Positions 23,809 through 32,599 of a DNA stretch of 64,000 nt are shown here, piece after piece (positions within the stretch are counted from its first letter, which is position 1; every line of letters begins with the position of its first letter). The notes beneath the pieces are model-generated. The model ran no database searches. It was not told where the DNA came from and was given only the letters and a program-made list of their open reading frames with translations. The stretch is taken from the NCBI RefSeq assembly GCF_001661965.1, contig NZ_LYWZ01000017.1:1-64000 (forward strand). Reading direction: 5' to 3'. This DNA comes from Croceicoccus mobilis (GTDB taxonomy: Bacteria > Pseudomonadota > Alphaproteobacteria > Sphingomonadales > Sphingomonadaceae). A program made the translations under genes and the position numbers.

Positions 23809-25380
23809 ATGGATCAGGCTTCGAAAGACGATCGCTGGCGCGCGCTGGCCGTGCCCACTTTCCATGCGGTCGTGCGCGATCATGCCCGCAGCACGCCAGA
23901 TGCTCCCGCAATCGTGTTCGCCGGCAGGTCGACCAGCTATGCCGAACTTGATCGCCTGGCCGACCGCGGGGCGGCGCTGATGCAGGCGCGTGGTATTGTA
24001 CCGGGCAGCCGCGTCTTGTTCATCGGACGCAATTGCGACGCCATCGCCGTCTTCGCGCTGGCGGCAGAGCGGATCGGCGCCGTGCCGGTGCCGTTGAACT
24101 GGCGGCTCGCCCCTGAAGAGATGGTGCGGATCGCGGCGGATTGCGAGACTCCGCTCGTCTTTGCCACCGATGCTTTCCGGGCGCTCGACGATCAAATCAC
24201 CGCACGGATAGGGGCCGATATCCTCAGCGCCGACATGCTGGTCGCACCGCTGGGCGACGCGGCTCCAGACCCGGTCGACCTTGTCACCGATCCTGAAACG
24301 ATCGCGCTTCAGGTCTATACCTCGGGCACAACCGGCGCGCCCAAGGGGGTGATGCTTTCCCACCGGGCGATGCTGGGCATCAACACGGTGCGCGCGCGGC
24401 TCGAATGGGACCGCTGGGGCGCCGATGACGTCACCCTCGTCAGCGCGCCGCTTGGCCATATCGGGGCATTCGGCATGATGGCGCGGGCGCTGTTCTTTGG
24501 CGGCTGCTGCGTGATCGAGGAGCAATTCGAGGTGAAGGCCACATTGGAGGCGATCGAACACTACCGCGTCACAAAACTCGCGCTCGTCCCCACCGCGATC
24601 AAGATGCTGCTCGATCACCCGGACGCGGTCAAGGTCGATTTCTCCAGCCTCGACCAGATCGTATATGGCTCGGCACCGATCACGCCCGATCTCTTGCAGC
24701 GAGCCATCGCCGCCTTCGGCTGCCGCTTCGTGCAGAGCTATGGCCAGACCGAGACCAGCGGCCCGGTCGTGGCGCTGCCGCCCGGCGATCATGACCCGGG
24801 CGGCAGTCGCCGCATGACAGGCGCGGGCCTTCCCATGCCCGAAACCGAGGTAAGGATCGTCGCGCCCGGCGGTCAGCCCCTGCGCGCGGGCGAGACAGGG
24901 GAGATCCTGATCCGCTCGGTCGCCAATATGTCGGGATACTGGAAACGGCAGAGCGACAGCCGCGCCGCGCTCGACAGCGATGGCTGGGTGCATACAGGCG
25001 ATGCCGGATATCTCGACCAGGACGGCTATCTCTATGTCCGCTCCCGCGTGAAGGAGATGATCATCACCGGTGCGGAAAACGTCTATCCGGCAGAGGTGGA
25101 GAGCGCCTTTTCAGCTCATCCCGACGTGGCCGAAGTCGCTGCGATCGGCGTGCCCGATCCGCATTGGGGCGAAGCGGTGGTCGCCATCGTCGTGCCCCGG
25201 CGCGGCACGAAACCCGAAGCGCAGGCGATGCGCGAATGGGCCCGCCCGCTGATCGCGGGTTACAAGCTGCCCAAGACGATCCATTTCGTGTCCGCCCTGC
25301 CGCTCACCACCACCGGCAAGGTCGACAAGCGGGCGCTGACCGCACGTTTCTCGGTCAATCTCGCGCCCGCTCCCCGCTAG
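23809..25380 (+). CDS. Acyl-CoA synthetase (AMP-forming)
   Basis: The start is ATG 23809 (MDQASKDDRWRALAV), giving 523 residues; the open frame extends upstream through the promoter region without a good start. Adenylate-forming motifs are present: VYTSGTTGAPKGVMLSH (P-loop), QSYGQTETSG, DGWVHTGDAGYLDQDG, RVKEMIITGAENVYPAEVE, and the C-terminal catalytic lysine in TTTGKVDKRAL. It activates a carboxylic acid to its CoA thioester with ATP. It is the only complete CoA ligase in the window, so it is the probable entry enzyme to the beta-oxidation-like genes. The chain or ring acid it uses is not evident. Confidence 0.92.
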   Translation: MDQASKDDRWRALAVPTFHAVVRDHARSTPDAPAIVFAGRSTSYAELDRLADRGAALMQARGIVPGSRVLFIGRNCDAIAVFALAAERIGAVPVPLNWRLAPEEMVRIAADCETPLVFATDAFRALDDQITARIGADILSADMLVAPLGDAAPDPVDLVTDPETIALQVYTSGTTGAPKGVMLSHRAMLGINTVRARLEWDRWGADDVTLVSAPLGHIGAFGMMARALFFGGCCVIEEQFEVKATLEAIEHYRVTKLALVPTAIKMLLDHPDAVKVDFSSLDQIVYGSAPITPDLLQRAIAAFGCRFVQSYGQTETSGPVVALPPGDHDPGGSRRMTGAGLPMPETEVRIVAPGGQPLRAGETGEILIRSVANMSGYWKRQSDSRAALDSDGWVHTGDAGYLDQDGYLYVRSRVKEMIITGAENVYPAEVESAFSAHPDVAEVAAIGVPDPHWGEAVVAIVVPRRGTKPEAQAMREWARPLIAGYKLPKTIHFVSALPLTTTGKVDKRALTARFSVNLAPAPR

Positions 25381-25389
25381 CGCCGCCGA

Positions 25390-26559
25390 TCAGGCGGGAA
25401 TGTCCAGCGAGCCGAGGTCGTCGATCGCCACGGCAAGGCGGTGGATAAACTCGCGCGTGGTATCATAGGGCTGCATATCGGGCATGTCGGCCGCCGGCGT
25501 CAGCGTCATCGTCCACCATGCGAGCGCGGACAGCATCTGTTCGCGGTAATGGTCCCACGCTTCGTCAAAGGTTACCCTGGGCCCGCCTGCCGCATGCAGC
25601 CGGTCGAGGTAATAGGCCACGAGATCACGCTCCATCACCCGGCGCTGTTCGGGTTTCAGCGCGGTGCCGATGGTATAGGCAAGATCGCGCGACCAGTGAC
25701 CGCGGCAGCTGACCTGCCAATCGCCAAGGCCCATGGCACTGCCACGCATATACCAGTTCTTTAGATGCACGTCGTTGTGGGTCAGCGTTTCGGGAAGCCC
25801 CTTGTGACGGTCGACCGCGCGCATGGTGGCGGGCCAGATCTCGCTCTCACGCGCGAACAGGCGTTCGGGCACGAATTCCTCCGAAGCGAGGAAGCCGTCG
25901 ACGCAGCATTTCTCGAACCCGTTGCGTTCGCACAAAAGGTGAAAGCGGTCGCGGAACACGATCATGTCGGAGAACTTGCCCTGGAACAGCGGGCTTTCGT
26001 GGAACTGGCCATGCACCTTGCCCAGAAGTTCCATCTGACTGTGTGCCAGATCCTCGTGCATCTCGGTCTTGTGCGAACAGAAAGTCACCTCGTCCGCGAT
26101 ATCCCTGAGCACGATGATCGACGCCCAGCTTTCGGGATCATAGGCCGCGAAATAGGCTTCGGGCGCGTCAATATCGAGGGTGGGGCGGATATCGTTGAAG
26201 AAACGCACCTCGCTCTTCGTGCCGGCTGTCGAAAGCAGGATGCGGTTGGCCAGGTCCTGCGTCGCCTTGCAGAACACCGATTTGGCAAGGCCCGCGTCGC
26301 GGCCCGCCTGATTATACTCGACGTAAATCCGCCGCCGGTTCGACGTACCGGTATCGGGATCGCCCAGCATCACCTCGGTCACCTCGGCGCCGGGCGTGTC
26401 GCGGCACAGGATCGCGGTCATCCATTCGGGCGTGATCGCATCATAGCTGACCGGAATGTCGCCATATTTTACGGCAAGCGGCTTCTCCACCTGCTCGCGG
26501 GCGAAGATTTCCTTGATCCGCTCGAACTTGTCGGCGCTGGCGGTGGATGATTGGGTCAC
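25390..26559 (-). CDS. CHK/ecdysteroid-kinase-like phosphotransferase (paralogue of 10058)
   Basis: The start is GTG 26559 (VTQSSTASADKFERIK) with AAGGAAG upstream, giving 389 residues. It aligns along its length with the kinase at 10058: TSNRRRIYVEYN, VFCKATQDL (ATP lysine K98), LTHNDVHLKNWYM (H261, D263, N268), LGDWQVSCRGHWSRD (D280). All catalytic residues are intact. It is the second gene of a two-gene operon after the SDR at 26570, 10 bp apart. A kinase coupled to an SDR fits phosphorylation of an alcohol made or used by that SDR (inference). The stop lies 9 bp from the convergent synthetase stop. Confidence 0.88.
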   Translation of the reverse strand: MTQSSTASADKFERIKEIFAREQVEKPLAVKYGDIPVSYDAITPEWMTAILCRDTPGAEVTEVMLGDPDTGTSNRRRIYVEYNQAGRDAGLAKSVFCKATQDLANRILLSTAGTKSEVRFFNDIRPTLDIDAPEAYFAAYDPESWASIIVLRDIADEVTFCSHKTEMHEDLAHSQMELLGKVHGQFHESPLFQGKFSDMIVFRDRFHLLCERNGFEKCCVDGFLASEEFVPERLFARESEIWPATMRAVDRHKGLPETLTHNDVHLKNWYMRGSAMGLGDWQVSCRGHWSRDLAYTIGTALKPEQRRVMERDLVAYYLDRLHAAGGPRVTFDEAWDHYREQMLSALAWWTMTLTPAADMPDMQPYDTTREFIHRLAVAIDDLGSLDIPA

Positions 26560-26569
26560 GATCTTCCTT

Positions 26570-27331
26570 TCATTCTGCAAGCGCGCCGCCATCGACCACG
26601 AGAGCGTGCCCGTTGACATAGCTTGCCTTGTCGGATGCCAGCCATATGGCGGCTTCGGCCATTTCCTCCGGCGTGGCCATGCGGCCCATCGGGGAGTGAT
26701 TTTCGAGCATGGACCGGATCTCGTCCGATTGGGACGCAACCGCCTCGACCATGGGGGTGCGGGTGGTGCCCGGGCACAATGCATTCACGCGAATATTCTG
26801 GCGAGCATATTGCAGGGCGGCGGTCTTGGTCAGCCCGATGACCGCATGCTTGCTGGCGGTATAGGCAGGCTGCGGCCCGGTGCGCGAGGCGATGAACCCT
26901 GCAAGCGATGCCGTATTGACGATGCTGCCGCCGCCCCGTTCGAGCAGGGCGGGAACTTCGTGCCGAATGCATCGCATCACCCCATGCAGGTTTACGTCCA
27001 GCAGTTTCGCGCTGCCTTCCTCGGTCCAGAGATTATCGTCGGGAATGACGATCCCGGCATTGTTGAAGGCACAGTCGAGACCGCCGAACGAATCGCGGGC
27101 ACATGCGACCAGCGCGGCCACATCGTCATCGACGGTCACATCGACCCGCAGCGATTCGGCGGTGCCGCCTTCGCCCCTTATCGCACGGGCGGTTGCCTCG
27201 GCTGCGGCCGGATCGATATCGGATACCACGACTTTCGCGGCCCGGCGCGCGAACAACAGGCTGACCGCGCGGCCGATGCCATCGCCGGCACCGGTCACTG
27301 CCACCACCTTGCCCTCGAACCAGGGTTCCAC
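26570..27331 (-). CDS. SDR-family oxidoreductase
   Basis: The start is GTG 27331 (VEPWFEGKVVAVTG), with GGGAGAG upstream; a TTG one codon earlier is possible. The protein is 253 residues. It is a classical SDR: TGAGDGIGRAVSLL, FNNAGIVIPDD, Ser in NTASLAGF, YTASKHAVIGL, and C-terminal NGHALVVDGGALAE. It probably oxidises a secondary alcohol with NAD+, the usual preference when an Asp follows the second beta strand (VVVSDID). It heads the operon with the kinase at 25390 and is divergent from the SDR pair at 27516. Confidence 0.88.
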   Translation of the reverse strand: MEPWFEGKVVAVTGAGDGIGRAVSLLFARRAAKVVVSDIDPAAAEATARAIRGEGGTAESLRVDVTVDDDVAALVACARDSFGGLDCAFNNAGIVIPDDNLWTEEGSAKLLDVNLHGVMRCIRHEVPALLERGGGSIVNTASLAGFIASRTGPQPAYTASKHAVIGLTKTAALQYARQNIRVNALCPGTTRTPMVEAVASQSDEIRSMLENHSPMGRMATPEEMAEAAIWLASDKASYVNGHALVVDGGALAE

Positions 27332-27400
27332 CAATGCTCTCCCACCTTCTTGCGATGCCGACGCGACATCCGGCCTTTACTAGCCGTTCGATAACATACA

Positions 27401-27414
27401 ATATGCTTGCGTAC
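27401..27414. promoter_or_regulatory. Regulon palindrome, site 9
   Basis: ATATGCTTGCGTAC, lying 67-70 bp before the minus-strand SDR start and 102 bp before the plus-strand SDR start. Confidence 0.6.
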
Positions 27415-27515
27415 TTGTTTGGTGTCTAGGGGCAATGCGGCGCAAGCGCAATGATTGCCGCTCCCCTGCCACTACCGACCTGCAGGCGGCCTGCGCCAAC
27501 GGTCCGGTGGGAGAG

Positions 27516-28307
27516 ATGGATTTGGATTTCAGTGGCAAAGCCGCATTGGTCACGGGTTCGACCCGAGGGATCGGGCTGGCCTGCGCGCAACTATTGGCGC
27601 GGCGCGGCGCGCGCGTCGCCATCAGCTCGCGCAAGGCCGATGTGTGCGAGCAAGTCGCCGCCAATCTGCGAAGCGAGGGATGCGATGCGGTTGCGATTCC
27701 CGCCCATGCGGCGCGCGATGACGATCTGGCCCGGCTCGTAAGCGGGACCGTGGAGGCCTTTGGCACGCTCGATATCGCGGTCGCCTGCGCGGGCATCAAT
27801 CCCAGCTTCGACCCGCTGACGGACCTGTCCGAGGCGAGCTGGGCCAAGGTGCTCGACACCAATCTATCGGGTCCGCTGCGGCTTGCTCGCCATGCCCTGC
27901 CCGCGATGGGCCCGGGCGGGGCGATGGTCGCGGTTTCCTCGGTCAACGCGGGCTTCGCCATGCCGGGCAGCGGCGCCTATGGCATATCGAAGGCGGCGCT
28001 GGAGCAGATGGTGCGGCAGCTGGCCGTGGAATGGGGGCCGCATGGCATCAGGGTCAATGCGGTCAGCCCCGGCACCACCGACACCGACATGATCCGCGCG
28101 TTGAAACAGCGCCCCGGCTTCATCGACAGGATCACCGCCGACACCCCGCTGGGCCGGATCGCCGACTCGGCGGACATCGCCCATGCCATCGCCTTTTTCG
28201 CCTCCGACCATGCCGCCCATGTGACGGGGCAGGTGCTGGTCGTCGATGGCGGGCAGACGATCATGCGCGGCACATATCCCGAAAACACCAAAACCGGAGA
28301 GGAATGA
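27516..28307 (+). CDS. SDR-family oxidoreductase
   Basis: The start is ATG 27516 (MDLDFSGKAALVTGS), after GGTGGGAGAG; the upstream extension is low-complexity and has no ribosome site. The protein is 263 residues. Motifs: TGSTRGIGLACAQLL, ACAGINPSFDP (NNAG variant), Ser in AVSSVNAGF, YGISKAALEQMV, and QVLVVDGGQTI near the end. A Ser/Arg pair after beta 2 (ISSRKAD) suggests NADP. One base pair separates its stop from the next SDR start, so the two are translationally linked and may act in sequence or on related substrates. Confidence 0.87.
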   Translation: MDLDFSGKAALVTGSTRGIGLACAQLLARRGARVAISSRKADVCEQVAANLRSEGCDAVAIPAHAARDDDLARLVSGTVEAFGTLDIAVACAGINPSFDPLTDLSEASWAKVLDTNLSGPLRLARHALPAMGPGGAMVAVSSVNAGFAMPGSGAYGISKAALEQMVRQLAVEWGPHGIRVNAVSPGTTDTDMIRALKQRPGFIDRITADTPLGRIADSADIAHAIAFFASDHAAHVTGQVLVVDGGQTIMRGTYPENTKTGEE

Positions 28308-28308
28308 C

Positions 28309-29154
28309 ATGCGAGACCTGACAGGAAAAACGGCGGTCGTGCTGGGCGCATCGGCCGAAGGCGGCACCGGCTGGGGCATTGCCGAGGCGCTGGCGCAGGC
28401 CGGCGCGAATGTCGTGGTCGGCGCGCGCAGCATGGGGCCGCTGCAAAAGCTGGCCGACAAGATCGGCGGCCTAGCCGTTAAATGCGATGCCGGCAGCGAG
28501 GACGATATTTCGGCCATGGGCGATGCGGCGGCGGAGAAATACGGCAAGATCGACATCGCGGTGAATTCCGCCGCCACGCCGACATTGTCGATGATCCGCG
28601 ACATCACCCCCGAACTGATGCAGCAGGCGGTTTCCACCAACCTGTTCGGCATGACCTATTTCGTAAAACACATGGCGCGCCACATGCCCGATGGCGGCGC
28701 GATGGTGCTCATTTCATCGATGAGCGCGACGCACCCCATCGAACCGCATTTCGCCTATGCCGCGGCAAAGGCGGGGATGGAGTGCATGATCAAATATGCC
28801 GCGCGCGAATTCGCCGACCAGAAGATCCGCGTGAACGGCATCCGCATCGCCACCGTATATTCCGACATGGCGAAATCGCATTACGATTCGCCCGGCATCA
28901 CCGAACGTTTCGTGCATGAAATCCCGGCGGGCCGGCTGGGCCTGCCTTCGGACATGGCGGATACGGTGCTGTGGCTGGCGGGCAATGATTACATCACCGG
29001 CAGCATGCTCGACATTGCGGGCGGCAACCAGATCAACCGCTTCCCCTTCCTGAGCGAACTGCCGGGATCGGGCGCGAGCTATGAAGGCGCAGGCGCGCTG
29101 GCCGATCGGGAATCGGGCAAGGGTTTCGACGCGGGCAGCCTGTCAAAAGGCTGA
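28309..29154 (+). CDS. SDR-family oxidoreductase with extended glycine motif
   Basis: The start is ATG 28309 with GAGAGGA upstream, giving 281 residues. The nucleotide motif reads LGASAEGGTGWGIAEAL, two to three residues longer than the usual TGxxxGxG. The rest is classical: NSAATPTLSM, ISSMSATHPIEPHFAYAAAKAGMECM (Ser, Tyr, Lys present), and a GSMLDIAGGNQ ending followed by a tail of about 35 residues (ELPGSGASYEGAGALADRESG...) not usual in SDRs. It is coupled to the SDR upstream. Substrate unknown. Confidence 0.85.
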   Translation: MRDLTGKTAVVLGASAEGGTGWGIAEALAQAGANVVVGARSMGPLQKLADKIGGLAVKCDAGSEDDISAMGDAAAEKYGKIDIAVNSAATPTLSMIRDITPELMQQAVSTNLFGMTYFVKHMARHMPDGGAMVLISSMSATHPIEPHFAYAAAKAGMECMIKYAAREFADQKIRVNGIRIATVYSDMAKSHYDSPGITERFVHEIPAGRLGLPSDMADTVLWLAGNDYITGSMLDIAGGNQINRFPFLSELPGSGASYEGAGALADRESGKGFDAGSLSKG

Positions 29155-29184
29155 CCCCGGGGGCTGACCCCGGGGGGCTGACCC
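29149..29184. repeat. Short tandem repeat around the SDR stop codon
   Basis: GGCTGACCCCGG (29149-29160) is repeated at 29162-29173, and a third partial copy (GGGCTGACCC) follows at 29175-29184. It starts at the last codons of the SDR and includes its stop. Confidence 0.75.
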
Positions 29185-29207
29185 GCGCCGCCGTTACTGT
29201 CGTAAGG

Positions 29208-29229
29208 GGGCGCGGTTCAGGCCGCGCCC
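29208..29229. terminator. Hairpin between convergent SDR and GMC genes
   Basis: GGGCGCGG (29208-29215) pairs with CCGCGCCC (29222-29229) around a 6-nt loop containing the stop codon of the minus-strand gene. It could end transcripts from both sides. Confidence 0.45.
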
Positions 29230-30851
29230 TGCAGGTTGCGCAGCCGCGCATCTTCGAGGATCAGGTCGGATGCGCGCCAGCCGGTCGCCATGGCAGGCCC
29301 GTTGGTATTGCCCGACACCAGCCCCGGCATGATCGAACAATCGACCACGCGCAGCCCGCTTACCCCGCGAACCCGGCAGCGTTCGTCGACGACCGATCCC
29401 GCATCGCGCCCCATGCGGCAGCTGCGCACCGCATGGGTGCCGCACAATGCATGCGTCTTGAACGCGGCGAGTATCTGCTCGTCCGTCTGCACATCCGCGC
29501 CGAATGCCACCTCGCTCTCGATGAAACGGGCGATGGCGGGCTGCGACATCAGCCTGCGGATATAATGCACCGTATCGACCGCCGCCTTGCGGTCGTCTGC
29601 CGTGGCCAGCCAGTTGGGCTCGATCGCCAGCGGCGCGTCCATGTCCGGCCCGGTGATGGCCAGCTCCGCCTCGCTCTGCAGCCCGACGAGCTGCGCGGTG
29701 ATCGACATGCCCGGCTCGCGCTCCACCTCCTGCATGGGGGCGACCGAATCGTTGTCCTCGTCGATGTGCAGCGTCCACCCGCTGCCATAAAGCTGCAGGT
29801 CGGGCCGCGCCTTGTCGGGCGATGTCTTGACGAAGGCGCCCACTTCCATCGCCCCGTTCGACAATGGGCCGGACTTGAACAGCAGATATTGCGCCACGCT
29901 TTTGGCAAGGCCCGTACCACGCAGGCGGTGGTTGACGCCCTTCTCGTCCTTCAACCGATAGGTCATCATGATGCCGAGATGTTCAAGGATACGGCGGCCC
30001 ACGTCGGGACTGTCGTGTATCACCTCGATCCCATGGCTTTTCAAAAGATCGGCCGGACCGATGCCCGACACCTGCAAAAGCTTCGGAGAGATCAGCGCGC
30101 CGGTGGCAAGGATGATCTCCCCGTCGGTCCCGATCCGTTGGGGCTTGCCGTCGATCCTGCATTGCAACGCAATGGCGCGCCCGTCGACGATCACGATCTT
30201 TTCCACCGACACGCCGGTCATCACGGTCAGGTTCGACCGGCCCCGCGCTGGGTCGAGGAAGGCGACCGCCGCGCTCTGCCGCTTCCCCTTCTTGATGTTG
30301 TAGCAGTAATAGCCGATCCCCTCCTGGTCCTCGCGGTTGATATCCTCATAATGGCGGGGAAGGCCCATTTCCTCGCCCGCCTCGATCAGCGCCTCGGCCA
30401 GCGGATAGCGGAACTTGTTGGTGGTGATGTGGACCGGCCCGCCCACGCCGCGCGTGCCATCGTCGCCCAGCTCGTGATCCTCGATCGAGCGGAAGGCCTG
30501 CTTCATCTTGTCCCAGCCCCAGTCGTCGCCCGCTTCCTGCCGCCAGATCTCGTAATCCTCGGGCTGGCCGCGCACATAGATCATGCCGTTGATCGCCGAC
30601 GATCCGCCCAGCCCCTTGCCGCGCTGCCATGTCTCGGCCTTGCTCTTGGCGCCGCCCACGGGGAAGTTCCAGCAATGCTGCTCGCTCATGACCAGCTTGC
30701 CGATGCCCTTTGGCATGTCGACGAGGAAATCGCGGTTCTCGCCGCCCGCTTCCAGCAGCAGCACCCGGTTTTGCGGATCGGCAGAGAGCCGGTTGGCCAG
30801 CACGCATCCGGCAGAGCCTGCCCCCACGATGATATAGTCGTAACGGTCCAT
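29217..30851 (-). CDS. GMC-family FAD oxidoreductase (choline dehydrogenase-like)
   Basis: The start is ATG 30851 (MDRYDYIIVGAGSAG), giving 544 residues; upstream in-frame codons cover the promoter. FAD motif GAGSAGCVLANRL (10-22), GMC signature GKGLGGSSAINGMIYVRG, second signature GALISPKLLQVSGIGP, and C-terminal catalytic region HALCGTHAVRSCRMG with His and DCSIMPGLVSGNTNGPAMATG with Asn. It oxidises a primary or secondary alcohol and is soluble. It is divergent from the barrel-like/phosphatase pair across two palindromes. In a degradative setting it likely turns a side-chain or ring hydroxyl into aldehyde or ketone. Confidence 0.92.
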   Translation of the reverse strand: MDRYDYIIVGAGSAGCVLANRLSADPQNRVLLLEAGGENRDFLVDMPKGIGKLVMSEQHCWNFPVGGAKSKAETWQRGKGLGGSSAINGMIYVRGQPEDYEIWRQEAGDDWGWDKMKQAFRSIEDHELGDDGTRGVGGPVHITTNKFRYPLAEALIEAGEEMGLPRHYEDINREDQEGIGYYCYNIKKGKRQSAAVAFLDPARGRSNLTVMTGVSVEKIVIVDGRAIALQCRIDGKPQRIGTDGEIILATGALISPKLLQVSGIGPADLLKSHGIEVIHDSPDVGRRILEHLGIMMTYRLKDEKGVNHRLRGTGLAKSVAQYLLFKSGPLSNGAMEVGAFVKTSPDKARPDLQLYGSGWTLHIDEDNDSVAPMQEVEREPGMSITAQLVGLQSEAELAITGPDMDAPLAIEPNWLATADDRKAAVDTVHYIRRLMSQPAIARFIESEVAFGADVQTDEQILAAFKTHALCGTHAVRSCRMGRDAGSVVDERCRVRGVSGLRVVDCSIMPGLVSGNTNGPAMATGWRASDLILEDARLRNLQGAA

Positions 30852-30911
30852 GCCGGTCTGTCCTCTCTTGCTGGCATTGCAGCGTTCCGCGCGGTTTATC
30901 CGCGCATGATA

Positions 30912-30925
30912 GTATGGACGCATAC
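30912..30925. promoter_or_regulatory. Regulon palindrome, site 10
   Basis: GTATGGACGCATAC, near-perfect dyad, 61 bp before the GMC start. Confidence 0.65.
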
Positions 30926-30926
30926 G

Positions 30927-30940
30927 GTAACATGGCGTAC
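30927..30940. promoter_or_regulatory. Regulon palindrome, site 11
   Basis: GTAACATGGCGTAC, starting 15 bp after site 10 and 41 bp before the start at 30981. The right half matches well and the left half is weaker. The tight spacing suggests cooperative binding. Confidence 0.5.
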
Positions 30941-30980
30941 GGTATCGTCCAGAAAAAACGAAAGCCAAGGAGAGGCGGGC

Positions 30981-31856
30981 ATGACCGAGGGGTCGATGCT
31001 GGAAAGCATTCTAGTCGTGTACCAGAACCCGCTGGAGGGACGGCTTGCCGCCTATGACGACTGGTATACCAATATCCATATCCGCGATGCCATGCGCCTT
31101 GATGGCGCAATCGCGACGCAGCGTTTCGCGGTGCACCCGCTGCAGCCGGTGCTGGATGGGGCAAAGTGCCTGCCCTTTCACTGGGCGCACACGATCTATG
31201 AATGGGAAAGCGCCGCCGCCTCCGTCAAAGGTCATGCGGAGCGCGCGGGGACGCCGCAGATGGAGATCACGCGCGATGCCAGCTTTGCGGGGCTGCGCGA
31301 TTTCTTCTTTCGGCCCCGCCATCTGTCGCATGGCTGGTCGCCGCAGGAAGGTTTCCGGCGCGGGGATGCGGTGCTGACCGTGCTGCTGCAACCCGCAGGC
31401 GATCCAGAGGAATTCGTCAGCTGGTTCGCGCAATCCCATGCGCCATGGGCGACCGGGCTGCCGGGGCTGGAGACGGCGGGGCTGTTCACCCTGCATGAGG
31501 AACAGTCGCTGCCGATCACCTGCCCATGGCCAATGGTCGCCATCTATGGGCTGTCCGATGCAGGAGCCGCGCTGGCCGCATGGGGCGATGGCCATGACAG
31601 GCGCGATCCCGCCGGGCTGGCGATAATGGTCGCGGCGATGGAACAGGGCTGCTGGCAAAAACGGATCGAGCGGCTGACATCCGGCGAAGTCCTGTCGCCC
31701 CCGCCCGCAGCGCAGGCCGCAGAGGCGCGGGCGCGGTTGGATCACGCGGGCCGGTATTTCACCGCAGCCGAGCTTGCCGGAACGCTGGACGCAATCAGCC
31801 CCGTGCCCGGCGATCCGCAGCCATCCGCCCCGGTCGAAACCGCCCTCGATGGGTAG
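30981..31856 (+). CDS. Two-half dimeric alpha/beta-barrel-like protein, function unknown
   Basis: The start is ATG 30981 (MTEGSMLESILVVYQNP) with AAGGAGAGG upstream, giving 291 residues; the frame is also open upstream, but that is antisense to the GMC gene. Two related halves are visible: ESILVVYQNPLEGRLAAYDDWYTNIHI (about 8-34) and DAVLTVLLQPAGDPEEFVSWFAQSHAPW (about 133-160), each a strand followed by a helix ending in H-x-x-W/I. This is the layout of EthD/antibiotic-monooxygenase-type ferredoxin-like folds. There is no membrane segment. Its stop overlaps the phosphatase start by 8 bases. Possible roles are an accessory or small cofactor-free enzyme. Confidence 0.6.
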   Translation: MTEGSMLESILVVYQNPLEGRLAAYDDWYTNIHIRDAMRLDGAIATQRFAVHPLQPVLDGAKCLPFHWAHTIYEWESAAASVKGHAERAGTPQMEITRDASFAGLRDFFFRPRHLSHGWSPQEGFRRGDAVLTVLLQPAGDPEEFVSWFAQSHAPWATGLPGLETAGLFTLHEEQSLPITCPWPMVAIYGLSDAGAALAAWGDGHDRRDPAGLAIMVAAMEQGCWQKRIERLTSGEVLSPPPAAQAAEARARLDHAGRYFTAAELAGTLDAISPVPGDPQPSAPVETALDG

Positions 31857-32538
31857 GGCCGAGGATGCCGAAGGGCTCGCCCATCGTTCGCAGCAGCGCT
31901 ATCGCCTGCCCGATGGCGCACGGCAAATCATTCTCGTGCGCCATGGCGCCAGCATCGGGCCCACGCTCGACATCATCGAACTGGGCGCACTGACAATCAG
32001 CGATCCGGTATTGTCCGAAGACGGGCAATTGCAGGCCGATGCGCTGGCCCATGCCTATCGTGAAGAGCGCATCGACCACATCTTCGTCACCCCGTTGCGC
32101 CGCACCCATCAGACGGCAGCGCCGCTGGCGCGCGCGTGGGCGATGGAACCGCGCGTGATAGAGGATCTGCGCGAAGTGCATCTAGGCGACTGGGAGCACG
32201 CATTTTACGAACATGCCGCCGCCGGCAACCCGATCCTGCGCCGGATGTATGCAGAGGAAAGCTGGGAAGTCATTCCCAATGCCGAACCGATGGCTGCCTT
32301 TGCCGAAAGGCTGCGGCGCGGGATCGAGGCGTTGGTGGCGCTGACCGAACCGGGTGAAACCTCCTTTGCCGTGTCGCATGGCGCAGCCATTGCCGAAATC
32401 TGCCGGCAGGCCACCGGTAGCAGGCCGTTTGCCTTTATCAGCCCGGAAAATTCCTCGGCCTCGCGGCTGATCGTCAATGCCGACGGCAGCTGGCGGCTGC
32501 GCAGCTTCAACGATGTTTCGCATTTACGCGGCGACTAA
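31849..32538 (+). CDS. Histidine phosphatase (phosphoglycerate mutase-like)
   Basis: The start is ATG 31849, inside the end of the previous gene, giving 229 residues. The RHG motif is in QIILVRHGASIGP (about 24-36). Other conserved sites are TPLRRTHQTAAPLA, EVHLGDWE with an acid, and the second His in FAVSHGAAIAEI. It hydrolyses phosphomonoesters through a phosphohistidine. In a window with four phosphotransferase-like genes it could remove a phosphate placed on an intermediate, or it may be a general phosphatase. Its tight coupling with the gene upstream argues for a pathway role. Confidence 0.87.
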   Translation: MGRAEDAEGLAHRSQQRYRLPDGARQIILVRHGASIGPTLDIIELGALTISDPVLSEDGQLQADALAHAYREERIDHIFVTPLRRTHQTAAPLARAWAMEPRVIEDLREVHLGDWEHAFYEHAAAGNPILRRMYAEESWEVIPNAEPMAAFAERLRRGIEALVALTEPGETSFAVSHGAAIAEICRQATGSRPFAFISPENSSASRLIVNADGSWRLRSFNDVSHLRGD

Positions 32539-32553
32539 ATTTCCCAGACGAAA

Positions 32554-32575
32554 AGGGGCGCCAGATGGCGCCCCT
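32554..32575. terminator. Bidirectional terminator hairpin
   Basis: AGGGGCGCC (32554-32562) pairs with GGCGCCCCT (32567-32575) around AGAT, between the convergent phosphatase and Rieske genes. It is flanked by short A and CT-rich stretches. Confidence 0.7.
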
Positions 32576-32599
32576 CCCCTCATGGATCGATCCCGCCGG

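Noticed and set aside
29433-30980. Long plus-strand open frame (over 500 codons) antisense to the GMC oxidoreductase and continuous with the gene at 30981
   Set aside because: It has no ribosome site or recognisable domain and mirrors a conserved GMC protein on the other strand. GC-rich DNA commonly leaves such frames open. The real plus-strand gene starts at 30981.
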